This document shows, one piece after another, positions 15,584 through 22,899 of a DNA stretch of 43,320 bases. A program made the position numbers and the translations under genes. Positions within the stretch are counted from its first letter, which is position 1; the number at the start of each line of letters is the position of its first letter. The stretch covers positions 1 to 43,320 of the forward strand of contig FOXT01000018.1 in assembly GCA_900115795.1 (NCBI GenBank), written 5' to 3'. The notes beneath the pieces are model-generated. The model was not told the origin of the DNA, searched no databases, and saw only the letters and a program-made list of their open reading frames with translations. This DNA is from Lachnospiraceae bacterium XBB1006 (lineage in GTDB: Bacteria; Bacillota; Clostridia; Lachnospirales; Lachnospiraceae).

Positions 15584-16288
15584 ATGAATTGTTTAATGAA
15601 TGAAATCAGAAGATTTTGGATTATAAATTATAGAAATGTGAAAAAAATAGTGCTTTCGATTGCGCTAAATATGCTTATTATAAGTGCAATTGTATTTTTG
15701 ATGGAAAATGAAAATATTAATACGTACATTGTTGCGTATTCGATAGTTTGGGTACTACTATCCGTACAAATTTCATTTTATAAAGGAATTTTGGAAGATA
15801 AAAAATCTAAAACTATTAAATATTACTTTATAGAAAATAATAGCATGGTGTATATTTACTTTATAAGGTATAGTATTATTTGTTTAAAAAATATAATAAT
15901 ATTTGGCTGTTTATTGGATTTAGCTTATTTGTTAAAGGTAATTTATTTTAGCGTTAATGTGATTGATATCTTAGTTTTTTATCTTGGACTATGGTCTTTG
16001 TTTTTTATTGATTATACAATTTGTATTATTAATTTACTTAACAAAAAAATTCAGACAGCGTTAAATGTTTTTAAATGCATATTGTTATATACTATTATGT
16101 ATAAAAAATCAATATTTCTTCCGGCGTCGTATGCAATAAGAAGGTTAGGAGATAATTTATTGGCAGGACACCATATGAAGACAAGCGAAGTAGGGATAGT
16201 ATTAATAAATGCATGTACATATGTATTAGTAGGTTTGTTTTTTACAAAATGGTTGACAAAAAAGAGTAAGTATAGTATCGTTTCATAA
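15584..16288 (+). CDS. ABC transporter membrane protein (permease)
   Basis: This 234-aa protein has about six hydrophobic segments and no recognisable ATPase or peptidase part. It follows the ATPase after 27 nt and is its likely partner. Its small size, Lys/Ile/Asn-rich composition and operon with a secreted small protein resemble bacteriocin or antimicrobial-peptide exporters and immunity transporters. There is no strong family match that I can name. The start at 15584 lacks a clear ribosome-binding site, and an in-frame ATG at 15596 is an alternative. Confidence 0.72.
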   Translation: MNCLMNEIRRFWIINYRNVKKIVLSIALNMLIISAIVFLMENENINTYIVAYSIVWVLLSVQISFYKGILEDKKSKTIKYYFIENNSMVYIYFIRYSIICLKNIIIFGCLLDLAYLLKVIYFSVNVIDILVFYLGLWSLFFIDYTICIINLLNKKIQTALNVFKCILLYTIMYKKSIFLPASYAIRRLGDNLLAGHHMKTSEVGIVLINACTYVLVGLFFTKWLTKKSKYSIVS

Positions 16289-16321
16289 GAATTATTGTAT
16301 CGTTATTAGGAGGAAACAGAA

Positions 16322-16651
16322 ATGATAAATATTCGTAGGAAAGATTTTAATGTGTTAGTGAATTTCTTCTATTCTGAGTTTTTCTGTGACTATTTGGAAG
16401 AGGTGATAAGTGATTTAGATGATGAAAAATCTGTAGTTACATTATTCAAGGGTATGGAGTATTTTATTGAGATGATGAAGGAATATGGCATTGAAGTGCC
16501 ATTTTGTTCAATAAAAGACTACTTAGAACAAAACTATGAAGATGGAAACAAACTGTTTTTACAGTTAAAAGAAAGGTATGACAAAGAGCAAGCAGATTAT
16601 CAAGTAGATGAAGAATTTGGCGAAATGTTTGGAAGTATAGATTTCGCTTGA
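16322..16651 (+). CDS. Small acidic cytoplasmic protein (109 aa), possible immunity protein
   Basis: I do not recognise the family. The protein is strongly acidic (many Glu/Asp) and helical-looking, with no signal peptide or membrane segment. It starts after a strong AGGAGGAAACAG ribosome-binding site. Small acidic proteins beside secreted effectors are often immunity proteins, which is the basis for that suggestion. The order here (this gene before the secreted one) is the reverse of the usual toxin-then-immunity order, so confidence in the role is low. Confidence 0.65.
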   Translation: MINIRRKDFNVLVNFFYSEFFCDYLEEVISDLDDEKSVVTLFKGMEYFIEMMKEYGIEVPFCSIKDYLEQNYEDGNKLFLQLKERYDKEQADYQVDEEFGEMFGSIDFA

Positions 16652-16752
16652 TAGATGAGTATGCATTAGTAAAATTATATTTTGCTATGAAAATTGAAGA
16701 ATATTATACGAGAAAGCAAAAGTAAAAAAAGATGGATGGGAGATATAAGGAT

Positions 16753-17196
16753 ATGATTCGTGTATTAAAAAAGGGAATGGCACTAATATTGGTATTGGCA
16801 TTATGTTGTACAGTGTTTGGAACAGGCTATGTATGTGCAAAAAATGGTTTTAATAAGAAGCCAACGAGTGATGTAGGATTTGAAGCAAATAAAAAAACGA
16901 ATGGGAAAAAGGTAAAGGCCCCAAGTGGAAATTATGGATATAAAGATTCAAAAAATAGGGTATGGGTACCAGATGGAAAAATGCATGGTGGAAAAGGGTG
17001 GACTAGAGAATACCCAGATGGAAGTCATGATCACGTCTACGAAAATGGAAATTTAAGGGTACATAGTAGCAAGTCAAATAGTGCCTCAAATAATTGGTTA
17101 TTAGTTGCAGTTGGAATTTTACTACTTGGTGTAACTGTGCTTAGTCCTATTCCGGGAGATGAGATAGTTGTAGGGGGAGCATTGTTAGGATTGTAA
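16753..17196 (+). CDS. Secreted protein with a toxin-domain-like segment and C-terminal membrane helix
   Basis: This is a 147-aa protein. Its N-terminal signal peptide has a hydrophobic core ending near GTGYVCA. The middle (about residues 60-95) reads WVPDGKMHGGKGW and then EYPDGSHDHVYENG, a His/Trp/Asp-rich pattern that resembles C-terminal domains of bacterial polymorphic toxins, as far as I recall. A hydrophobic segment near residues 118-140 follows, including SPIPGDE. I start at 16753 because the signal peptide fits and the region just upstream has GGGAG and AAGGA. A start at 16732 would only add a hydrophilic tail. Function is inferred, not shown. Confidence 0.65.
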   Translation: MIRVLKKGMALILVLALCCTVFGTGYVCAKNGFNKKPTSDVGFEANKKTNGKKVKAPSGNYGYKDSKNRVWVPDGKMHGGKGWTREYPDGSHDHVYENGNLRVHSSKSNSASNNWLLVAVGILLLGVTVLSPIPGDEIVVGGALLGL

Positions 17197-17212
17197 ATAA
17201 TATTAATGTAGG

Positions 17213-17251
17213 CTATCGCTCTAGATGGTTTCTAGCGTGATAGACATTTTT
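17213..17251 (+). terminator. Terminator after the secreted-protein gene
   Basis: A long stem (ctatcgctctaga / tctagcgtgatag with one mismatch and one G-U) is followed by acattttt. Confidence 0.75.
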
Positions 17252-17271
17252 AGGGAACGCTGATTAATTCG

Positions 17272-17496
17272 ATGATTATACCGGGAACGGTAGTGTTACT
17301 TTTGCTACCACTGATAGCGGATTTATATCAGATGCATGTAATGCGGATGCGTGGAGTAAGTTATTCGAATGCGAACGACTATATAACAGAGTGGCCGTTG
17401 GTAGGGATACTGATTATAGCGTTGCTGATGATTGTAGATGGACTTTGGGGTTACTATAATTATTGCAAATCTCATAAAGAGAAAAAAGAGGAATAA
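17272..17496 (+). CDS. Small two-helix membrane protein (74 aa)
   Basis: Two hydrophobic helices (about residues 4-20 and 40-60) flank a short polar loop, and the C-terminus is Lys/Glu-rich (KSHKEKKEE). The family is unknown. No clear ribosome-binding site precedes the ATG, and a terminator separates it from the gene upstream, so translation and expression are less certain than for its neighbours. A strong terminator follows it. Composition is closer to the surrounding chromosome than to the AT-rich genes before it. Confidence 0.5.
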   Translation: MIIPGTVVLLLLPLIADLYQMHVMRMRGVSYSNANDYITEWPLVGILIIALLMIVDGLWGYYNYCKSHKEKKEE

Positions 17497-17500
17497 GAGG

Positions 17501-17541
17501 AAAACGCTTCTGTACCGAATAACCGGTGTGGAAGCGTTTTA
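17501..17541 (+). terminator. Terminator closing the ABC/secreted cassette
   Basis: A perfect 10-bp outer stem (aaaacgcttc / gaagcgtttt) with an inner accg / cggt pairing. The right arm ends in TTTT. Confidence 0.85.
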
Positions 17542-17568
17542 ATGTGCGCCATAAGATACGTATCACAC

Positions 17569-17597
17569 TTGAAAGAACCTAGAAAATTTTGTATACT
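17569..17597 (+). promoter_or_regulatory. Promoter of metG
   Basis: TTGAAA (17569-17574) and TATACT (17592-17597) with a 17-bp spacer, 35 bp before metG. No T-box is visible in the short leader. Confidence 0.7.
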
Positions 17598-17632
17598 ATA
17601 TCAATAGAACGATTCGAAAAGGAGAAAGTAAT

Positions 17633-19597
17633 ATGTGCGAGAATTGTAAGAAGAAATATTATCTTACAACGGCCATTGCCTATACATCCGGAAAGCCGCA
17701 TATCGGCAACACTTACGAGATTGTGTTAGCAGATGCCATTGCAAGATTTAAGAGAGAAGAAGGATATGACGTATATTTTCAGACCGGAACGGACGAGCAC
17801 GGTCAGAAGATTCAGTTAAAAGCGGAAGAGGCAGGTATTACACCGAAGCAGTACGTTGATAATATAGCAGGCCAGGTGAAAGAAATCTGGGATATGATGA
17901 ATACATCTTATGATAATTTTATCCGTACAACGGACGAAGACCATGAGAAGCAGGTTCAGAAGATTTTCAAGAAACTGTACGATAAAGGAGACATCTATAA
18001 GGGATACTACGAAGGATTGTATTGTACACCGTGTGAGTCATTTTTCACAGAGGCGCAGTTGGTAGATGGTAAGTGCCCGGACTGTGGCCGTGAAGTGGTA
18101 AAAGCGAAAGAAGAAGCTTACTTCTTCAAAATGAGTAAGTATGCAGATCGTTTAATTGAGCACATCAATACGCATCCGGAGTTCATTCAGCCGGTTGCCC
18201 GCAAGAATGAGATGATGAATAACTTCCTGCTTCCTGGATTGCAGGATTTGTGCGTATCTCGTACATCATTCTCCTGGGGAATTCCGGTGGATTTTGATCC
18301 GGGACACGTGGTATATGTTTGGTTAGATGCGTTGACTAACTATATTACCAAGATTGGTTATGATGCAGATGGCAATCATTCTGACCTTTTTAAAAAGAAC
18401 TGGCCGGCAGACCTGCATCTGATTGGTAAAGATATTATTCGTTTCCATACCATTTACTGGCCGATTTTCTTAATGGCACTAGATGTACCGCTTCCGAAGC
18501 AGGTATTTGGACATCCATGGCTTCTTGTAGGCGGCGGAAAAATGAGCAAGTCTAAGGGAAATGTAATTTACGCAGATCAGCTGGTAAATATGTTTGGTGT
18601 AGATGCAGTTCGTTATTTCGTGCTTCATGAAATGCCTTTTGAAAACGACGGAAGCATTACCTGGGAGTTAATTACCGAGCGTATTAATTCTGACCTTGCC
18701 AATACCCTTGGAAACCTGGTAAATCGTACCATTTCCATGAGTAACAAGTATTTTGGCGGTGTAGTCGAGAACAAAAATGTCTGCGAAGAAGTCGATGAAG
18801 ATTTGAAGGCAGTGGTTACCGGAACGCGTGACCTTGCCATTGCGAAGATGGAAGAACTTCGTGTGGCAGATGCCATTACTGAGATTTTCAATTTGTTTAA
18901 GCGTTGTAATAAATACATTGACGAGACCACACCTTGGGTTTTGGCCAAAGAGGAGGCCACCAAGGATCGTCTTGCAACCGTTCTTTACAATTTGACAGAG
19001 AGCATCAGCATTGGTGCAAACTTAATCCGTAGCTTTATGCCGGAAACAGCGGATAAGATTCTCGCACAGTTAAATACAAAAGCACGTGATTTTGATAGTT
19101 TGACAACCTTTGGTGTATATCCAAGTGGTAACAAGGTAACTGAGAAACCGGAAATTTTGTTTGCTCGTTTGGATGAGGCAGAGGTTCTTGCAAAAGTGGA
19201 AGAATTGTACGGTTCCAAAGAAGAAGACAAAGAACCGGGTATGGTAGAAGGCATGGATGTGGAAGAGAAACCAATCGTAACTTACGATGATTTCGATAAG
19301 TTACAGTTCCGTATTGGAAAAGTGCTTTCCTGTGAGGAAGTGCCGAAGAGCAAGAAGCTTTTGCTTTTCCAGGTACAGATTGGAAATGAAACACGTCAGA
19401 TTCTTTCCGGAATCAAGAAATATTACAAACCGGAAGAAATGGTTGGAAAGAATGTGATGGTACTGACCAATCTTGCACCTAGAATGATTGCAGGATTAGA
19501 GAGCCAGGGAATGATTCTCTCCGCAGAAGACGATGAAGACAATGTATTTGTAATGACTCCGGATAAAGATATTAAGCCGGGTGCAGAGGTATGTTAA
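17633..19597 (+). CDS. metG: Methionyl-tRNA synthetase
   Basis: This class I synthetase charges tRNA-Met. The HIGH-equivalent is KPHIGN near residue 20. A four-cysteine zinc site lies in CTPCESFFTEA...CPDCGRE (about residues 128-152). KMSKSKG lies near residue 302. The C-terminal ~100 residues form a Trbp111-type tRNA-binding domain (FDKLQFRIGKVL...LFQVQIG). The size of 654 aa is right for a clostridial MetRS with that appendage. AAAGGAG is 9 nt upstream. The TAA directly abuts the ATG of tatD, giving a tight metG-tatD-rsmA operon. Confidence 0.98.
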   Translation: MCENCKKKYYLTTAIAYTSGKPHIGNTYEIVLADAIARFKREEGYDVYFQTGTDEHGQKIQLKAEEAGITPKQYVDNIAGQVKEIWDMMNTSYDNFIRTTDEDHEKQVQKIFKKLYDKGDIYKGYYEGLYCTPCESFFTEAQLVDGKCPDCGREVVKAKEEAYFFKMSKYADRLIEHINTHPEFIQPVARKNEMMNNFLLPGLQDLCVSRTSFSWGIPVDFDPGHVVYVWLDALTNYITKIGYDADGNHSDLFKKNWPADLHLIGKDIIRFHTIYWPIFLMALDVPLPKQVFGHPWLLVGGGKMSKSKGNVIYADQLVNMFGVDAVRYFVLHEMPFENDGSITWELITERINSDLANTLGNLVNRTISMSNKYFGGVVENKNVCEEVDEDLKAVVTGTRDLAIAKMEELRVADAITEIFNLFKRCNKYIDETTPWVLAKEEATKDRLATVLYNLTESISIGANLIRSFMPETADKILAQLNTKARDFDSLTTFGVYPSGNKVTEKPEILFARLDEAEVLAKVEELYGSKEEDKEPGMVEGMDVEEKPIVTYDDFDKLQFRIGKVLSCEEVPKSKKLLLFQVQIGNETRQILSGIKKYYKPEEMVGKNVMVLTNLAPRMIAGLESQGMILSAEDDEDNVFVMTPDKDIKPGAEVC

Positions 19598-20380
19598 ATG
19601 ATTTTTGATACCCATGCTCATTACGATGATGAGCAGTTTGATACAGACAGAGAAGATCTCCTACGGGAGATTTTTTCTGCAAATATTGATAAAATTGTAA
19701 ATGTAGGCGCAGACATGGAAACTTCGCGTGCGAGTGTTGCATTGGCAAATGCGCATCCTGAGATTTATGCAGCCGTTGGGGTTCATCCAAGTGATATTGC
19801 TTGCTTGAATGAGGAAGCATACGATGAATTGAGGCGATTGGCAGCAGAAGAAAGGGTAGTTGCCATTGGAGAAATCGGTCTTGATTATTATTGGGATAAA
19901 GAACCGGAGGTGCAATCTGCACAACGAGATGCCTTCAAGCGGCAATTAGAATTAGCAAGGGAAGTTAAACTCCCAATTATTATTCATTCGAGGGAGGCAG
20001 CAAAGGATACGATGGATATTTTGACGGCAGAGCCTCATGTGGATAATCCTGGAATTATCCATTGTTATAGCTATTCTGTAGAGCAGGCAAGAGAATATGT
20101 AAAAATGGGTTACTACATAGGTGTAGGTGGCGTTATTACCTTTAAGAATGCTAAAACATTAAGAAAAGTTGTAGAAGAAGTTCCGCTAGAGCGCATTGTA
20201 TTAGAGACAGATTGCCCATATTTGGCACCGGAGCCGAATCGTGGAAAACGAAATTATTCCCTCTATTTAAAGTTTGTAGCGGAAAAAATTGCAGAAATCA
20301 AGGAAATTTCCGTGGAGAAAGTCGAAAAAATGACTTATCAGAATGCCTTAACGGTTTATGGATTGCAAAAAGGAGAATAA
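19598..20380 (+). CDS. tatD: TatD family metal-dependent hydrolase/DNase
   Basis: This TIM-barrel metallohydrolase is 260 aa long. The N-terminal DTHAHYDD has the HxH metal pair. GEIGLDYYWD supplies the central Glu. IIHSREA and IIHCYSYS supply His ligands, and ETDCPYLAPEPNRGKRN gives the final Asp. Family members are 3'-5' exonucleases or D-aminoacyl-tRNA deacylase-like enzymes. It is joined head to tail with metG and rsmA without spacing, which is the classical Firmicute order. Confidence 0.95.
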   Translation: MIFDTHAHYDDEQFDTDREDLLREIFSANIDKIVNVGADMETSRASVALANAHPEIYAAVGVHPSDIACLNEEAYDELRRLAAEERVVAIGEIGLDYYWDKEPEVQSAQRDAFKRQLELAREVKLPIIIHSREAAKDTMDILTAEPHVDNPGIIHCYSYSVEQAREYVKMGYYIGVGGVITFKNAKTLRKVVEEVPLERIVLETDCPYLAPEPNRGKRNYSLYLKFVAEKIAEIKEISVEKVEKMTYQNALTVYGLQKGE

Positions 20381-21247
20381 ATGGCAACACTAGGAATACC
20401 GGCAAACACCATTGCGGTTTTGCAAAAGTATGATTTTAATTTTCAAAAGAAATTTGGACAGAACTTTTTGATCGATACCTCTGTCCTTGATCGTATTATT
20501 GAGGCTTCTCATATTACAAAGGATGACATGGTATTAGAAATCGGTCCAGGAATTGGGACTATGACCCAGTATCTCTGTGAGGCAGCCAGAGAAGTGGTAG
20601 CAGTGGAAATTGATAAGAATTTGATACCAATTCTGGAGGATACATTGGCTGAATATGACAATGTGACCGTAATCAATCAGGATATTTTGAAAGTAGATAT
20701 TCGTCAGTTAGCTGAACAAAGAAACGGCGGAAAGCCAATTAAAGTGGTGGCAAATCTTCCGTATTATATTACAACACCGATTATCATGGGGTTGTTTGAA
20801 AGCCATGTTCCGTTAGATTCGATTACAATTATGGTTCAGAAAGAAGTAGCGGATCGAATGCAAGTCGGACCGGGAACGAAAGACTATGGGGCATTGTCTT
20901 TAGCAGTTCAGTATTATGCAAAGCCGGAAATTATTGCAAATGTTCCACCAAATTGTTTTATGCCAAGACCCAAGGTGGGGTCTGCGGTAATTCGATTAAC
21001 ACGTTATGAAACGCCGCCGGTGGATGTGATGGATGAAAAACTTATGTTTCGTATCATTCGGGCATCCTTCAACCAGCGTCGTAAGACATTAGCCAATGGG
21101 TTAAAGAATGGTGGCATTCCGATTACAAAAGACGAATTAGCAGCAATATTGGAAAAAATGGGACTTCCGGAAAATATTCGAGGAGAAGCATTGACATTGG
21201 CGCAATTTGCGGAACTATCAAATTTTATAAAAAGTATAAAAAATTAA
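20381..21247 (+). CDS. rsmA: 16S rRNA adenine dimethyltransferase RsmA (KsgA)
   Basis: This SAM-dependent methyltransferase makes the two dimethyl-adenosines near the 3' end of 16S rRNA. The substrate motif KKFGQNFLID is near residue 23, the SAM-binding LEIGPGIGTMTQYL near residue 49, and the catalytic NLPYYITTPII near residue 127. Its 288 aa are typical. It starts directly at the stop of tatD, with AAAAGGAG as ribosome-binding site inside the end of tatD. The RNase M5 gene (rnmV) that sits between tatD and rsmA in Bacillus is absent here. Confidence 0.98.
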   Translation: MATLGIPANTIAVLQKYDFNFQKKFGQNFLIDTSVLDRIIEASHITKDDMVLEIGPGIGTMTQYLCEAAREVVAVEIDKNLIPILEDTLAEYDNVTVINQDILKVDIRQLAEQRNGGKPIKVVANLPYYITTPIIMGLFESHVPLDSITIMVQKEVADRMQVGPGTKDYGALSLAVQYYAKPEIIANVPPNCFMPRPKVGSAVIRLTRYETPPVDVMDEKLMFRIIRASFNQRRKTLANGLKNGGIPITKDELAAILEKMGLPENIRGEALTLAQFAELSNFIKSIKN

Positions 21248-21260
21248 GAAACTTTTCATA

Positions 21261-21294
21261 CCTGTGATACATCTAAAATATGATGTAGGACAGG
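21261..21294 (+). promoter_or_regulatory. Inverted repeat overlapping the spoIID ribosome-binding site
   Basis: CCTGT-ga-TACATC (21261-21273) and GATGTA-gg-ACAGG (21282-21294) form an 11-bp interrupted stem with an 8-nt loop. The last strand overlaps the AGGAG ribosome-binding site (21292-21296) of the gene starting at 21303. The stretch just before also resembles a sporulation sigma-E promoter (ATA at 21236-21238, then 18 nt, then CATACC at 21257). Confidence 0.5.
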
Positions 21295-21302
21295 AGATGG
21301 CT

Positions 21303-22082
21303 ATGAAAAGAATAAGACGACTACTAAGTATCAGTCTCCTGTTAATGGTAATACCGCTAACAGGAGCTTTTTTTGCAAGAAAAGAGCCGGACATAGAAGA
21401 TCTGGTCCTACTACAATTGATGGTGGAAGCCAATCCAAATTTTGAACCTGCCGCATTGCGCGCGCAAGCAATTCTAATCCGAACCAACATTATGGCTGGG
21501 AAAGAGTCATTGGAAGAGACACGGCATAGACTTTCCGATTTAATGAAGCATGATATTACGGGAAGGAATTTTGCATCATATCGAAAGGCTGTAAGCCAAA
21601 CTGCCGGAGTAATTGTAAAGGTAAAAGGCAAGTGTGTTGCGTTACCGTATCATCGAAGTAGTTGTGGCACTACCAGAGCAGCAAGCGAAGTTAAGGGCAA
21701 AGAAGCAAGCTTTTTAAAAAGCGTAGCGTGTTCGGATGACATTTTGGCGGAAGGATTTTTGCAGATGAGGGAGTTTCAAAGCGGGGAAAATGTGACGATT
21801 GTACGTCGATTTCCGAGTGGTTATGTAGAGACTGTGAAGTTGCGGGGGAAAATGACCGCAACGATGACAGGAGAAGCATTTCGCAAAGAATATGGACTTG
21901 CGTCGTCATGTTTTTACCTGAAAAAGAGGAAAGGAAAGGTGTATATCATTACGAAAGGGTGTGGACATGGCTTTGGCATGAGTCAGAGCATGGCCAATAC
22001 CCTTGCCCATGAGGGGCGCTCGGAAGAAGAAATTCTTTCCTATTTTTTTAAAAATTTAGAGTTTTGCCGGAATGAACATTGA
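21303..22082 (+). CDS. spoIID: SpoIID-family peptidoglycan lytic transglycosylase
   Basis: SpoIID cuts glycan strands during forespore engulfment. The protein (259 aa) has an N-terminal membrane anchor (residues about 6-24). The catalytic region LMVEANPNFEPAALRAQA contains Glu42 in the position of the family's catalytic glutamate. YHRSSCGTT corresponds to the conserved substrate/zinc loop, with a second Cys 22 residues on. The signature GHGFGMSQ is near the C-terminus. I start at 21303, 6 nt after AGGAG; a longer frame from 21264 would begin inside the inverted repeat. spoIIQ follows 46 nt later, the same order as in clostridia. Confidence 0.88.
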   Translation: MKRIRRLLSISLLLMVIPLTGAFFARKEPDIEDLVLLQLMVEANPNFEPAALRAQAILIRTNIMAGKESLEETRHRLSDLMKHDITGRNFASYRKAVSQTAGVIVKVKGKCVALPYHRSSCGTTRAASEVKGKEASFLKSVACSDDILAEGFLQMREFQSGENVTIVRRFPSGYVETVKLRGKMTATMTGEAFRKEYGLASSCFYLKKRKGKVYIITKGCGHGFGMSQSMANTLAHEGRSEEEILSYFFKNLEFCRNEH

Positions 22083-22090
22083 ATCATATG

Positions 22091-22127
22091 TCCATACTAT
22101 TTCTATCACTAGGAAAAGGAGTATGGA
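22091..22127 (+). promoter_or_regulatory. Inverted repeat enclosing the spoIIQ ribosome-binding site
   Basis: TCCATACT (22091-22098) and AGTATGGA (22120-22127) form a perfect 8-bp inverted repeat. The purine-rich ribosome-binding site aggaaaaggag fills the loop and runs into the right arm. The spoIIQ ATG at 22129 follows directly. Confidence 0.5.
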
Positions 22128-22128
22128 T

Positions 22129-22857
22129 ATGAAAAGAAATAAAATGTATGTTTATCTTGGTTTGGGAATGTTTGTGTTTGCAATGGTCATGACAATTATG
22201 CTTTTGCCGCGCATGGCAAAGCAGAAGGAGTCCGCCAGGACCAATTCTTCCATGCAAACAAAAAACGCGAACTTGGGCAAAAGAAAAGCTGAACAAGGCA
22301 AGACAAGTATGGCAAAAGGTCATGCAATTCCGAGTATTACAAAGGATGGAGTGGAACAAGCACAGCAGCAAACGAGGACGCAACAGCGGGATGTGATACA
22401 AGAGGCAAAAGAGGCAAGCGTTACACAGTATAATTTTAATGGTGGTTCAAAACTTGCCTGGCCCGTAAAGGGAAATGTAATTATCAATTTTGACATGGAT
22501 CATATGGTTTATTTTTCTACGCTGGATGAATATCGTTACAGCAATGCGATTGCAATTGAGGCAAAGGAAGATACGCCGGTTTTGGCAGCAGCAGCCGGAG
22601 AGGTGACAAAAGTAGAAGAGGATACAGAGCATGGAACTTGTGTGACGATGCGCATCGGACCGGAGTATGAAATCACGTATGGCCAGCTGAAGGATTGCAA
22701 AGTAAAAGTTGGACAGAATATTAAACGACAAGAAGAATTTGCAAAAGTAGCAAAGGTTTCATCCTCTTATGCCGAGGAGGGAGACAACCTGTATGTTTGC
22801 TTAAAACGCGAGGAAGACTACGAAAATCCATTGTCGTATCTTGATTTTTCCGAATAA
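22129..22857 (+). CDS. spoIIQ: SpoIIQ-like degenerate M23 (LytM-domain) membrane protein
   Basis: This is a 242-aa protein with one N-terminal membrane helix (residues about 7-23), a Gln/Lys-rich linker and a C-terminal LytM fold. In the fold, NAIAIEAKEDTPVLAAAAGEV replaces the usual H-x-GIDI...GTPV-A...G-V. The later 'Y-x-H' is YGQL. The metal-binding His and Asp residues are therefore missing, as in the inactive SpoIIQ of Bacillus. Its neighbour is spoIID, which together with SpoIIM/SpoIIP and SpoIIIAH forms the engulfment apparatus. AAAGGAG is 7 nt before the ATG at 22129; an ATG at 22123 is too close. The gene is predicted to act in the forespore membrane. Confidence 0.8.
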   Translation: MKRNKMYVYLGLGMFVFAMVMTIMLLPRMAKQKESARTNSSMQTKNANLGKRKAEQGKTSMAKGHAIPSITKDGVEQAQQQTRTQQRDVIQEAKEASVTQYNFNGGSKLAWPVKGNVIINFDMDHMVYFSTLDEYRYSNAIAIEAKEDTPVLAAAAGEVTKVEEDTEHGTCVTMRIGPEYEITYGQLKDCKVKVGQNIKRQEEFAKVAKVSSSYAEEGDNLYVCLKREEDYENPLSYLDFSE

Positions 22858-22868
22858 GCATTGTATCA

Positions 22869-22895
22869 TGGAACTATATGGGGAAAGGAGTTCCA
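22869..22895 (+). promoter_or_regulatory. Inverted repeat enclosing the GGDEF gene ribosome-binding site
   Basis: TGGAACT (22869-22875) and AGTTCCA (22889-22895) form a perfect 7-bp inverted repeat. The purine-rich site ggggaaaggag is in the loop and first two bases of the right arm, directly before the ATG at 22900. The geometry is the same as at spoIIQ. Confidence 0.5.
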
Positions 22896-22899
22896 ATGA

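Noticed and set aside
22091-22128. A sigma-F promoter overlapping the spoIIQ inverted repeat (CCATA...GGAAAAGG)
   Set aside because: The putative -10 is the purine-rich ribosome-binding site and would place transcription start at or after the ATG.
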